Below, one piece after another: positions 17,419-25,865 of a stretch of DNA of 64,000 nt. Made by a program: the position numbers and the translations under genes. A model generated the notes under the pieces. The model saw only the letters and a program-made list of their open reading frames with translations, searched no databases and was not told the DNA's origin. Within the stretch, counting starts at the first letter, position 1, and every line of letters starts with the position of its first letter. The stretch is from Prevotella sp. P5-108 (GTDB lineage Bacteria > Bacteroidota > Bacteroidia > Bacteroidales > Bacteroidaceae), in contig NZ_NPJJ01000058.1 of the NCBI RefSeq assembly GCF_002251385.1, forward strand, positions 1 to 64,000, given 5' to 3'.

Positions 17419-20040
17419 ATGATGACAGCTAAAGAAATCCGCGACTCGTACAAAAAATTCTTCGAGTCTAAAGGACACGTTATCGTTCCGTCGGCCCCGA
17501 TGGTAATCAAGGACGACCCTACGCTGATGTTTACCAATGCCGGTATGAACCAGTGGAAAGATATCATACTGGGTACCAAGGACCCCGAGCCACGCCGCCG
17601 GGCCGACACGCAGAAGTGTCTGCGCGTAAGCGGCAAGCACAACGACCTCGAGGAGGTTGGCCACGACACCTACCACCACACCATGTTTGAGATGCTGGGC
17701 AACTGGAGCTTCGGCGACTACTTCAAGGAGGGTGCCATCGACTATGCGTGGGAGTATCTCGTCGACGTGCTGCATCTCGACCCCAACGACCTCTATGTCA
17801 CCGTCTTCGAGGGCTCACCCGAAGAGAATATCCCCCGCGACGAAGAGGCTGCCCGTTACTGGCTCAAGCACGTGCCCGCCGACCACATCATCAACGGCAA
17901 CAAGCACGACAACTTCTGGGAGATGGGCGATACCGGCCCCTGCGGCCCCTGTAGCGAGATTCACGTAGACTCTCGTCCCCTGGACCAGCGTGGCGACGTG
18001 CCCGGCCGCGACCTTGTCAACAAGGACGACCCACAGGTCATCGAGATATGGAACATCGTGTTCATGCAGTTCAACCGCAAGGCCGACGGTTCGCTTGAGC
18101 CGCTGGCTATGAACGTCATCGATACCGGTATGGGCTTCGAGCGTCTGGTGCGCATGATGCAGGGCAAGCACTCCAACTACGATACCGACATCTTCCAGCC
18201 CATCATCAAGGAGGAAGAGCGCATCACCGGCAAGAAATACGGTGAGAGCGAAGAGACCGACGTGGCTATGCGCGTAGTGGCCGACCACCTGCGTGCCGTG
18301 GCCTTCTCTATCGCCGACGGTCAGCTGCCGTCCAATGCCAAGGCTGGCTACGTCATCCGCCGCATCCTGCGCCGTGCCATCCGCTATGCCTATACCTTCC
18401 TCGGACAGAAAGAGGCATTCATCTACCGTCTGCTGCCCGTGCTCATCCAGGAGATGGGCGACGCCTTCCCCGAGCTGCCCGCACAGCGCGAGCTCATCGC
18501 CCGCGTGATGAAGGAAGAGGAAGACTCGTTCCTCCGCACGCTCGAGAAGGGTATCAACATGCTCCAGAACGCCATGGACCAGCTCAAGGCTGAGGGCAAG
18601 AACCAGCTCGACGGCGTTCAGGCATTCCGACTCTTCGATACCTATGGTTTCCCCCTCGACCTCACCCAGCTCATCTGTCGTGAACACGGTTTCACCGTCG
18701 ACGAAGAGCAGTTTGACGCCGAGATGCAGAAGCAGAAAGAGCGCGCCCGCAATGCCGCTGCCGTAGAGAATGGCGACTGGGTCGACGTGGCCGAAGGCAA
18801 CCAGCAGTTTGTGGGTTACGACTACACCGAATACGAATGTCACATCCTGCGCTACCGCAAGGTGACTCAGAAGAAGAACACCTTCTACGAGCTGGTGCTC
18901 GACTATACACCCTTCTATGGTGAGATGGGTGGCCAGGTGGGCGACACCGGCGTGCTGGTAAGCGAGGACGAGACTGTAGAGGTAATCGACACCAAGCGCG
19001 AGAACAACCAGTCTATCCACATCGTCAAGGCTCTCCCCAAGAATATCAACGCACAGTTTATGGCATGTGTCGACACCGACAAACGTGCCGGCAGTGCTGC
19101 CAACCATACCGCTACCCACCTGCTCGACTATGCGCTCAAGCAGGTACTGGGCGACCACGTAGAGCAGAAGGGCTCGTATGTCAGTGCCAATACGCTGCGT
19201 TTCGACTTCTCTCACTTCCAGAAGGTTACTGATGACGAACTGCGTCAGGTTGAGCGTCTTGTCAACGACATGATACGCCAGGACATCCCTCTCGACGAGC
19301 ATCGCGACACCCCCATGGAGGAAGCCAAGGAACTGGGAGCCATCGCCCTCTTCGGCGAGAAGTATGGCGACCGCGTACGCGTGGTCCGTTTCGGTCCCTC
19401 ATGCGAGTTCTGTGGTGGTATCCACGCCCAGAGCACCGGCCGCATCGGTATGTTCAAGATTGTCAGCGAAAGCTCGGTAGCCGCCGGCATCCGCCGTATC
19501 GAGGCACTTACTGGCAAGACTTGTGAAGAGGCTTACTACGCTCTCGAAGACAGCATGCGCCAGATTAAGGCTCTCTTCAACAATGCCAAAGACCTGCAGG
19601 GCGTCATCGCCAAATATATCGAGGAGCACGACGCCATGAAGAAGGACATCGAGGCATTCCGTGCCCAGGCTGTAGAGCGCATGGCGAAGACTCTGGTAGA
19701 GAAGGCCAGCGTCGTCAATGGTGTCAACGTCATCAAGGCGGTCATCCCCTTCGAGCCATCGGCAGCCAAGGATCTGGTGTTCAAGATCCGCGAGGCTCTG
19801 CCCGAAAATCTGCTCTGCGTCATCGGCTCTACCGCCAACGAGAAGCCTATGCTCTCTGTGATGCTGAGCGACGACATGGTGAGCAGCCATGACCTCAACG
19901 CCGGCAAGATGGTACGCGAAGCCGCCCGCCTCATCCAGGGTGGTGGCGGTGGTCAGCCCCACTACGCCCAGGCTGGTGGCAAGAACCTCGACGGTATCTC
20001 TGCCGCTGTAGACAAGGTTATCGAGTTGGCCAATCTGTAA
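17419..20040 (+). CDS. alaS: Alanyl-tRNA synthetase
   Basis: Protein of 873 aa, full length. It charges tRNA-Ala in the cytoplasm. Class II catalytic core at the N-terminus ([34 protein letters not shown]), the editing domain with [11 protein letters not shown] and the zinc ligands CEFCGGIHA, and the C-terminal domain ending [15 protein letters not shown]. Start at the first of two adjacent ATG codons. The last 15 bp of the gene plus its terminator reappear at 25120-25206. Confidence 0.97.
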   Translation: MMTAKEIRDSYKKFFESKGHVIVPSAPMVIKDDPTLMFTNAGMNQWKDIILGTKDPEPRRRADTQKCLRVSGKHNDLEEVGHDTYHHTMFEMLGNWSFGDYFKEGAIDYAWEYLVDVLHLDPNDLYVTVFEGSPEENIPRDEEAARYWLKHVPADHIINGNKHDNFWEMGDTGPCGPCSEIHVDSRPLDQRGDVPGRDLVNKDDPQVIEIWNIVFMQFNRKADGSLEPLAMNVIDTGMGFERLVRMMQGKHSNYDTDIFQPIIKEEERITGKKYGESEETDVAMRVVADHLRAVAFSIADGQLPSNAKAGYVIRRILRRAIRYAYTFLGQKEAFIYRLLPVLIQEMGDAFPELPAQRELIARVMKEEEDSFLRTLEKGINMLQNAMDQLKAEGKNQLDGVQAFRLFDTYGFPLDLTQLICREHGFTVDEEQFDAEMQKQKERARNAAAVENGDWVDVAEGNQQFVGYDYTEYECHILRYRKVTQKKNTFYELVLDYTPFYGEMGGQVGDTGVLVSEDETVEVIDTKRENNQSIHIVKALPKNINAQFMACVDTDKRAGSAANHTATHLLDYALKQVLGDHVEQKGSYVSANTLRFDFSHFQKVTDDELRQVERLVNDMIRQDIPLDEHRDTPMEEAKELGAIALFGEKYGDRVRVVRFGPSCEFCGGIHAQSTGRIGMFKIVSESSVAAGIRRIEALTGKTCEEAYYALEDSMRQIKALFNNAKDLQGVIAKYIEEHDAMKKDIEAFRAQAVERMAKTLVEKASVVNGVNVIKAVIPFEPSAAKDLVFKIREALPENLLCVIGSTANEKPMLSVMLSDDMVSSHDLNAGKMVREAARLIQGGGGGQPHYAQAGGKNLDGISAAVDKVIELANL

Positions 20041-20111
20041 GCAGACATCTCCTGAGTACATATAACGCAAGTGGCAGCCCATTCCGGCTGCCACTTTTTT
20101 TGTTACTCCGT
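20025..20111. repeat. Left 87-bp direct repeat (alaS 3' end plus terminator)
   Basis: Matches 25120-25206 in 85 of 87 positions. It contains the alaS stop codon and terminator and marks the left edge of the RHS-cassette island. Confidence 0.9.
20071..20102 (+). terminator. alaS terminator
   Basis: Perfect 9-bp stem GTGGCAGCC/GGCTGCCAC, six-base loop, then eight T. Confidence 0.9.
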
Positions 20112-20233
20112 TTGTCAAAGCCAAATCGGTCATTAGGGCTTGCTTGGTTTTTGCTCTTGCTTGACTACATCGGGACGCGGCAGGCTTCAGCATATTATTT
20201 TCGCCCCCAGCCATCACTTTTCCCCCGATTTCC

Positions 20234-20264
20234 TTTGCGCGTGTGTACATTATTATTATATTTG
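20234..20264 (+). promoter_or_regulatory. Promoter of RHS cassette 2
   Basis: TTTG at 20234-20237 and TATATTTG at 20257-20264, 19 bp apart. Intact although the downstream toxin reading frame is truncated, so it should still drive the candidate immunity genes. Confidence 0.8.
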
Positions 20265-20290
20265 CAATGTAAACATCTTAACCCCTGACC

Positions 20291-20458
20291 ATTCGCCGCC
20301 TGATTGTCATAATGCTGTTGGGGCTCATGACCACTCTGAGCCTCCCTGCTTTCGCCATTGCCGGAAGCAGAGAGAGTGACCACGCTACCCAACCCTACAA
20401 ATACATTACTCTTATGGAAAAGGAAAAAGACTGGGTGCCCACTTTACCCGACCAATAA
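20291..20458 (+). pseudogene. Truncated RHS-leader gene, cassette 2
   Basis: Homologous to the first 42 codons of the gene at 309: signal peptide with the same LLGLMTTLSLPAFA core, then PYKYI, where homology to the RHS core stops and a 14-residue unrelated tail ends at TAA (20456-20458). The initiator ATG is changed to ATT at 20291; the next in-frame ATG is at 20312 and would remove the charged start of the signal peptide. The toxin is therefore missing. What is left may act only as a transcribed leader. Confidence 0.75.
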
Positions 20459-20488
20459 ATAAAATTCTTAATCTCAAAAGTAGATAAT

Positions 20489-21187
20489 ATGTATAGGCTT
20501 ATAACTTTTATACTTTTATGCGCGAATATATGCATCGCAGATATATTTGCCGCTACTGTAAAGGAGTGTGAAGTGGACAGTATGTACAACGACACGCTCA
20601 TCGTAGGCAAGAAAGTGATATGCGGGCAAAAAATCTATCCACAAAGAGATGATGTCATAACTGCGTGCTTGGCACACGAAAAAAGATTATACCTTGTAGG
20701 GAAGTTGAAAGACACTCTTCTCGTCATCACCGATGACCCCGCTCTCTTTTCTAATGATGCATTCTGCGATGTCAACTTCAAGCATTTCAAGTCCCCATAC
20801 TATAAATGTATCAAGAAAAAGCAGGGGAAGACACGGTATGTACATGTAGTCAACGAAACAGACACTTTGATATTCAAGAAAAACGACAGCAAGTCCAGCT
20901 ACAGTTTGCAAAGAGGAATATCAAAAGGTCTTTCCATATCATGCACATTTACTGATTTGCCAGACCACGTTTCCCTTCTGGAGGAGTTTTTCAGCCAGCC
21001 GTTCAAAATCGACTCTGATAAAATATCCCATGTCATTATACGCCCCCTCAAAAATGACGAACGCATTTGGTACTCAAAATACGACATTCCCATGAATAGT
21101 TCAAAAAGCCTATTCCATGAAATTGTCTTAGATAAAGATCAAAACGAGATAATAGATATAAATCCATATATAACAACCTTCAAATAG
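20489..21187 (+). CDS. Secreted candidate immunity protein A1
   Basis: Protein of 232 aa with a signal peptide (hydrophobic 4-17, cleavage near IFAA). No named domain. It is paralogous to the next gene: both share a LYLVGxxKDT block followed by VVITD or LVITD, a TDTLIF block and an IWYSKYD/TWYDKYE block, so a common fold is likely. A near-identical copy is at 22329. Position behind an RHS leader and the secreted nature suggest a periplasmic immunity protein; the cognate toxin is absent. Function is inferred from context only. Confidence 0.65.
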   Translation: MYRLITFILLCANICIADIFAATVKECEVDSMYNDTLIVGKKVICGQKIYPQRDDVITACLAHEKRLYLVGKLKDTLLVITDDPALFSNDAFCDVNFKHFKSPYYKCIKKKQGKTRYVHVVNETDTLIFKKNDSKSSYSLQRGISKGLSISCTFTDLPDHVSLLEEFFSQPFKIDSDKISHVIIRPLKNDERIWYSKYDIPMNSSKSLFHEIVLDKDQNEIIDINPYITTFK

Positions 21188-21195
21188 TATTCATT

Positions 21196-22008
21196 ATGAG
21201 ATACTCATTTTTATTAATCACACTATTGGTTGCTGGTATCAGCAATTTGTGGGGATTCACGCCACACCCGCCATGTGAAAAAGACACTCTCCTGCTTGCA
21301 CAAGGCCCTTATCTTTCAGGAGATACTATTTGCTATCATTCCAAAATAGGGGTGCGTATCTTTCCGAAGTACGACTCCTTTGAATATGCAGTTCTGGCAC
21401 GTTCGTTGGGATTATACCTTGTTGGTATTGTGAAAGATACAATGGTTGTCATCACCGACAATCGCAAATACTTCTATAACAACTCGCTGCAGAATTTAAC
21501 GACGAAAGAATTGAAGAAACGCTATAGAAGCAAGTTCAAGATATACATGGAAGAAACGAGTGGCCCCGCAAATTATGCAATACTAACCAATAAGACAGAC
21601 ACATTGATTTTCGGCCGCTATATGGATGATGGAGTGTTCAGCCTAACCACTGGAAGCGTAGAGGGAAAATTCTGTGACACGGACAATCTGCAGGCTGGTG
21701 TTTATTGTGCCAATATTGCTTCGGAATTAGGTTTTGTATGGGATGACAAATACCCAGTAAAACACATGGTTATAATGTGTGCCGGAACCGACGAGGGGAA
21801 TACGTGGTATGATAAATATGAGATAGGACACAGACGGTATATAGATAAATTTCTAGGAGCATCCACTCCCCTATTCTATAATACTATCTTTTTGAACCTG
21901 GATCATGACAGCAGTGGAAAATCCTTTGTCAAGCGCATTAGAATAAGTTGGTTTCGCAGGGAGGAGAGTCTCTATAAAGATTATGACTTCCATGACGCGG
22001 ATGAGTAG
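21196..22008 (+). CDS. Secreted candidate immunity protein B1
   Basis: Protein of 270 aa starting 8 bp after A1. Signal peptide at residues 1-20 (LLITLLVAGISNLWG). Shares LYLVGIVKDTMVVITD, TDTLIF and NTWYDKYE blocks with A1, so A and B are diverged duplicates. A copy is at 23036. No catalytic motif visible. Candidate immunity protein; the role is inferred. Confidence 0.65.
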   Translation: MRYSFLLITLLVAGISNLWGFTPHPPCEKDTLLLAQGPYLSGDTICYHSKIGVRIFPKYDSFEYAVLARSLGLYLVGIVKDTMVVITDNRKYFYNNSLQNLTTKELKKRYRSKFKIYMEETSGPANYAILTNKTDTLIFGRYMDDGVFSLTTGSVEGKFCDTDNLQAGVYCANIASELGFVWDDKYPVKHMVIMCAGTDEGNTWYDKYEIGHRRYIDKFLGASTPLFYNTIFLNLDHDSSGKSFVKRIRISWFRREESLYKDYDFHDADE

Positions 22009-22073
22009 CTTTGTCCTCGTGCAGGCTACATCATACGATTTTCTCCCCCAGCCATCACTTTCCCCCGATTTCC

Positions 22074-22104
22074 TTTGCGCGTGTGTACATTATTATTATA
22101 TTTG
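22074..22104 (+). promoter_or_regulatory. Promoter of RHS cassette 3
   Basis: Same boxes as at 20234-20264, displaced exactly 1,840 bp. Confidence 0.8.
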
Positions 22105-22130
22105 CAATGTAAACATCTTAACCCCTGACC

Positions 22131-22298
22131 ATTCGCCGCCTGATTGTCATAATGCTGTTGGGGCTCATGACCACTCTGAGCCTCCCTGCTTTCGCCATTG
22201 CCGGAAGCAGAGAGAGTGACCACGCTACCCAACCCTACAAATACATTACTCTTATGGAAAAGGAAAAAGACTGGGTGCCCACTTTACCCGACCAATAA
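22131..22298 (+). pseudogene. Truncated RHS-leader gene, cassette 3
   Basis: Identical to the remnant at 20291, including the ATG to ATT change (22131) and the stop at 22296-22298. Its identity to the first copy shows that the 1,840-bp duplication happened after the toxin was lost. Confidence 0.75.
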
Positions 22299-22328
22299 AT
22301 AAAATTCTTAATCTCAAAAGTAGATAAT

Positions 22329-23027
22329 ATGTATAGGCTTATAACTTTTATACTTTTATGCGCGAATATATGCATCGCAGATATATTTGCCGCTACTGTA
22401 AAGGAGTGTGAAGTGGACAGTATGTACAACGACACGCTCATCGTAGGCAAGAAAGTGATATGCGGACAAAAAATCTATCCACAAAGAGATGATGTCATAA
22501 CTGCGTGCTTGGCACACGAAAGAAGATTATACCTTGTAGGGAAGTTGAAAGACACTCTTCTCGTCATCACCGATGCCCCTGCTCTTTTTTCTAATGATGC
22601 ATTCTGCGATGTCAACTTCAAGCATTTCAAGAGCCCATACTATAAATGTATCAAGAAAAAGCAGGGGAAGACACGGTATGTACATGTAGTCAACAAAACA
22701 GACACTTTGATATTCAAGAAAAACGACAACAAGTCCAGCTACAGTTTGCAAAGAGGAATATCAAATGGTCGTTGCTTATCATGCACATTTATTTATTTTC
22801 CAAGCAACGTTTCCAAGCTGATGTATTTTTTCAGCCTGTCGTTCAAAATCGACTTTGATAAAATATCCCATGTCATTATACGCCCCCTCAAAAATGACGA
22901 ACGCATTTGGTACTCAAAATACGACATTCCCATGAATAGTTCAAAAAGTCTATTCCATGAAATTGTCTTAGATAAAGATCAAAACGAAATAATAAATGAA
23001 GATATATATATGACAACTTTCAAATAG
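22329..23027 (+). CDS. Secreted candidate immunity protein A2
   Basis: Protein of 232 aa, copy of A1. Differences cluster at residues 151-176 (for example KGLSISCTFTDLPDHVSLLEE in A1 replaced by NGRCLSCTFIYFPSNV here, compared segment by segment) and at the last dozen residues; the first 110 residues differ at only two or three sites. Such patchy change suggests altered binding specificity or gene conversion with an unseen relative. Confidence 0.65.
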   Translation: MYRLITFILLCANICIADIFAATVKECEVDSMYNDTLIVGKKVICGQKIYPQRDDVITACLAHERRLYLVGKLKDTLLVITDAPALFSNDAFCDVNFKHFKSPYYKCIKKKQGKTRYVHVVNKTDTLIFKKNDNKSSYSLQRGISNGRCLSCTFIYFPSNVSKLMYFFSLSFKIDFDKISHVIIRPLKNDERIWYSKYDIPMNSSKSLFHEIVLDKDQNEIINEDIYMTTFK

Positions 23028-23035
23028 TATTCATT

Positions 23036-23797
23036 ATGAGATACTCATTTTTATTAATCACACTATTGGTTGCTGGTATCAGCAATTTGTGGGGATTCAC
23101 GCCACACCCGCCATGTGAAAAAGACACTCTCCTGTTTTCACAAGGCCCTTATTATTCATGCGATACTATGTGCTATCATTCCAAAATAGGGGTGCGTATC
23201 TTTCCGAAATACGACTCCTTTGAATATGCAGTTCTGGCACGTTCGTTGGGATTGTACCTTGTTGGTATTGTGAAAGATACTATGGTTGTCGTCACCGACA
23301 ATCGCAAATACTACTATAACAACTCGCTGCAGAATTTAACGACGAAAGAATTGAAGAAACGCTATAAAAGCAAGTTCAAGATAGACATACAAGATAGGTA
23401 TGACCGAGCAGATTATGCCATACTAACCAATAAGACAGACACATTGATTTTCGACCGCTCTGGGGAAGATGAACTGTTCGACCTACTCGCAGGAAGCGTA
23501 GAGGGAAAGTTCTGTGACACGGACGATCTGCAGGCTGGTGTATATTGTGCCAATATTGCTTCGGAGTTAGGTTTTGTATGGGATGACAAATACCCAGTAA
23601 AACACATGCTTATAATGCGTGCCGGAACCGAAGGGAATACGTGGTATACTAAATATGAGATAGGACACAGACCGTTTTTAGATAAAGAAGCATTCATTCC
23701 CCTATTCTATGATACTATTTTGTTGAACCTGGATCATGACAGCAGTGGAAAATCCTTTGTCAAGCGCATTGGAATAAATTGGTGTAACTGGGAGTAG
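23036..23797 (+). CDS. Secreted candidate immunity protein B2
   Basis: Protein of 253 aa, copy of B1. Differences cluster at residues 32-46, 115-155 and 195-240. Compared with B1, a GAG codon has become TAG, removing 13 C-terminal residues whose coding sequence is still present downstream (to about 23839). Same signal peptide and spacing as B1. Confidence 0.65.
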   Translation: MRYSFLLITLLVAGISNLWGFTPHPPCEKDTLLFSQGPYYSCDTMCYHSKIGVRIFPKYDSFEYAVLARSLGLYLVGIVKDTMVVVTDNRKYYYNNSLQNLTTKELKKRYKSKFKIDIQDRYDRADYAILTNKTDTLIFDRSGEDELFDLLAGSVEGKFCDTDDLQAGVYCANIASELGFVWDDKYPVKHMLIMRAGTEGNTWYTKYEIGHRPFLDKEAFIPLFYDTILLNLDHDSSGKSFVKRIGINWCNWE

Positions 23798-23905
23798 AGT
23801 CTCTATAAAGATTATGATTTCCATGACGCGGATGAGTAGCTTTGGCCTCGGGCAGGCAGTATCATACGTTTTTCTTCCCCAGCCATCACTTTTCCCCCGA
23901 TTTCC

Positions 23906-23936
23906 TTTGCGCGTGTGTACATTATTATTATATTTG
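23906..23936 (+). promoter_or_regulatory. Promoter of RHS cassette 4
   Basis: TTTG at 23906-23909 and TATATTTG at 23929-23936, as in the other cassettes. Confidence 0.8.
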
Positions 23937-23962
23937 CAATGTAAACATCTTAACCCCAGTCC

Positions 23963-24355
23963 ATGCGCCGCCAGATTGTCATAATGCTGTTGGGGCTCAT
24001 GACCATACTGAGCCTCTCTGCTTTCGCCATTGCCGGAAGCAGAGAGAGTAATCACGCTACCCAACCCTACAAATACATAGGCAAAGAGCTTGCCCGCCCC
24101 CATGGCCTCGACTGGTACGACCACGGTGCCCGCCACTACGCCCCCGTGACGGGACGATGGAACGCAGTGGATGCCTTGGCGGAGAAAGACTACGCATGGT
24201 CGCACGATGAGCGTGCATCATACGCAGATGGTTCACTCTCAGAAAAAATGGGAGGACTACCTGTTCTTATCGTGGGGCATGACGGATATACACGAGGATT
24301 TATTTATAATGATAGAGAAATAGAATTGGTTAGGAATGGAGCGCAAATCTATTAA
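23963..24355 (+). CDS. Secreted mini-RHS protein with short unknown tip (cassette 4)
   Basis: Protein of 130 aa. The ATG is intact. Signal peptide and RHS core (YKYIGKEL, GLDWYDHGARHY, PVTGRW, DALAEKDYAWS) match the protein at 309 up to residue 80, then a different 50-residue tip follows (with LPVLIVGHDGYTRG). The core lacks its final NPV-DxxG part, so the tip is attached at an earlier point than in cassette 1. The short tip may be a remnant of a toxin or a small effector. Base composition changes at the junction (24203). Confidence 0.6.
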   Translation: MRRQIVIMLLGLMTILSLSAFAIAGSRESNHATQPYKYIGKELARPHGLDWYDHGARHYAPVTGRWNAVDALAEKDYAWSHDERASYADGSLSEKMGGLPVLIVGHDGYTRGFIYNDREIELVRNGAQIY

Positions 24356-24371
24356 GTGGAAGAGTAAGAAT

Positions 24372-24980
24372 ATGTCTAAAAGGCCTTTGAGAGTTTTATT
24401 GACTTTGCTTTTTGCATTTGTGATGATGCTATTGGTTGGTTGTAAACCTACTTTGGTAGAATTTAAGCATATTTGCGGAGATGGCATAGAGCTAACTGAA
24501 ATAAAACAGAACGACTCGATTATTAGTATCATAAATGACTATATAAAACGGCACCCTAAATACGATACCATTGTCTTGAGTCGTCCCATCTTGCTGTCTC
24601 GGAATGATAGTATTGTGTTGAAGGGTCTCATCTTAGGGCCAGGGTACCGTCCTCTTTATGGGCGACGAGAAAAATTGGATACACTATGGTTACATGGGAA
24701 ATGTGTGATATGCTTTGACTCCATCAGCGATAGAGACCTGTACTATAAAGAAGGCTTTGAAGAGTACAAGAAAAAATACAAAAATGTACAAGATATTTAT
24801 ATACAAAGCAATGGATATGTCGTTGATGGTGAACTTTATAATTATATTTTCCGGTCTATCTATATAGACAGAAAGGATGATAAGTTAATAGTAAATACAA
24901 GGCCAGACACCCTGTTCTTACCAATATTTGAGAAATCAAATAATAGATTCACCTGTCCTAACCCAAGTTTCGTACCATAG
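24372..24980 (+). CDS. Lipoprotein, candidate immunity protein of cassette 4
   Basis: Protein of 202 aa from the ATG at 24372, 16 bp after the mini-RHS stop (an in-frame ATG at 24336 would overlap it but adds a charged extension). Lipoprotein signal: basic start, hydrophobic stretch, then LLVGC. No domain recognised; charged and Tyr-rich. Position implies it protects against the cassette 4 tip. Unrelated in visible sequence to A/B. Confidence 0.6.
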   Translation: MSKRPLRVLLTLLFAFVMMLLVGCKPTLVEFKHICGDGIELTEIKQNDSIISIINDYIKRHPKYDTIVLSRPILLSRNDSIVLKGLILGPGYRPLYGRREKLDTLWLHGKCVICFDSISDRDLYYKEGFEEYKKKYKNVQDIYIQSNGYVVDGELYNYIFRSIYIDRKDDKLIVNTRPDTLFLPIFEKSNNRFTCPNPSFVP

Positions 24981-24987
24981 AATTATT

Positions 24988-25020
24988 TTAACCCAAATCG
25001 GTCATTAGGCCGTTTGGGGT
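24988..25020. repeat. Dispersed TTAACCC element, partial copy D
   Basis: TTAACCCAAATCGGTCATTA, then divergence. Lies just after the cassette 4 lipoprotein gene; the matching partial copy C is at about 20118-20160. Confidence 0.6.
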
Positions 25021-25313
25021 CAAAGGTATCTTCGGCTCTTAGGGCAGCGCCTTGCCATTGTCCCAGGGGCCGTACCTTGTGTCCATTGTGCCTTGCGCTG
25101 TTCTACGACAAGGCTTTGGGTTAGCCAATCTGTAAGCAGACATCTCCTGAGTACATATAACGCAAGTGGCAGCTCATTCCGGCTGCCACTTTTTTTGTTA
25201 CTCCGTCAATCAAAAGTATCTTCGGCTCTTGGGGCAACGCCTTGCCATAGTCCCAGGAGCCATACCTTGTGTCCATTGGGCCTTGCGCTGTACTACGACA
25301 AGGCTGTGGGTTG
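25020..25313. repeat. Two ~100-bp direct repeats flanking the copied alaS terminator
   Basis: 25020-25119 and 25207-25313 are about 88% identical (both contain TATCTTCGGCTCTT, CGCCTTGCCAT and ACGACAAGGCT) and sit on either side of the second 87-bp alaS-end copy. No coding function evident. Confidence 0.75.
25120..25206. repeat. Right 87-bp direct repeat (alaS 3' end plus terminator)
   Basis: Copy of 20025-20111 with two substitutions; includes the terminator hairpin at 25166-25197 (one stem base changed). Confidence 0.9.
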
Positions 25314-25314
25314 G

Positions 25315-25470
25315 CTAATCAGCCCAAATCCATCCATTCTCATCTGGCTTTACGTTGTCATAATCTTCTGGCTTGGCGAAAGAAATGGTCTCAGTTGACG
25401 CAGCCATAATCGCTACTGTTCCGATGTTGATGACTTGGACGGCGGGTTTCTGATAATTTTTCTTCTCCAT
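25315..25470 (-). CDS. Small peptide, 51 aa
   Basis: Minus-strand ATG at 25470, TAG at 25315-25317. The peptide starts MEKKNYQKPAVQVINIG, has a short hydrophobic centre (TVAIMAAS) and an acidic, Trp-containing end (ENGWIWAD). The KKxYxKPxxxVxxI opening is common in small Bacteroidales peptides of unknown role. It has a minus-strand promoter box 53 bp upstream. Too short for a domain call. Its stop lies inside the right-hand 100-bp repeat. Confidence 0.6.
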   Translation of the reverse strand: MEKKNYQKPAVQVINIGTVAIMAASTETISFAKPEDYDNVKPDENGWIWAD

Positions 25471-25522
25471 AATTACTAAGGTTTAATTCATTATTTATTA
25501 CTCAAGTGTTACATTTGCGGCA

Positions 25523-25530
25523 CAAAAGTA
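25523..25530 (-). promoter_or_regulatory. -7 box of the 51-aa peptide gene
   Basis: TACTTTTG on the minus strand, 53 bp before the ATG at 25470. Confidence 0.55.
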
Positions 25531-25591
25531 GGAAGAAGAAACGAGAATGGCGTGTAGCTTTGCCGTTTTAGGTGTGGCTTTGCGTTATTTT

Positions 25592-25662
25592 GGGTGTAGC
25601 TCTGGCAGAAAGGCTACACCCATTTTGACCGAAAAAGCCCTTTTCGCCACGCAGAAAGGGCT
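25592..25662 (-). terminator. Hairpins between fic and the small peptide gene
   Basis: 25636-25662 reads on the minus strand as AGCCCTTT, loop, AAAGGGCT and then T's: a likely terminator for fic transcripts. A second 9-bp hairpin (GGGTGTAGC/GCTACACCC) is at 25592-25621. The rest of 25471-25865 shows short GGTGTGGCTTT-type repeats and no gene. Confidence 0.6.
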
Positions 25663-25865
25663 GTCCGTTTATCCCAAACATATATAAAACCCATTTTACA
25701 CCAGTTGGATAAAAATATACTATTTATAGAGGAAACACACCTAATGGGTAGAACAAATACCATGCCCACCATGATTTTGCGACATCACACAAGAAGCGCT
25801 TCAGTTCGTTTGAGTATTCATGCCAAGTATTTCCTTGAATCATACGTTTATACATGATTTGTGTT

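Larger units (their letters stand above)
20112..25119. mobile_element. RHS-leader cassette island inserted behind alaS
   Basis: About 5 kb of mostly AT-rich sequence between two copies of the alaS 3' end. It carries three RHS-leader cassettes (promoters at 20234, 22074 and 23906), two of them tandem copies 1,840 bp apart, and is bounded inside by partial TTAACCC elements (about 20118 and 24988). No integrase or transposase is present, so movement by homologous recombination between repeats is more likely than self-transposition. Confidence 0.65.

Noticed and set aside
25093..25398. 101-aa plus-strand open frame
   Set aside because: Crosses the alaS-terminator copy and the 100-bp repeats and is antisense to the 51-aa peptide gene.
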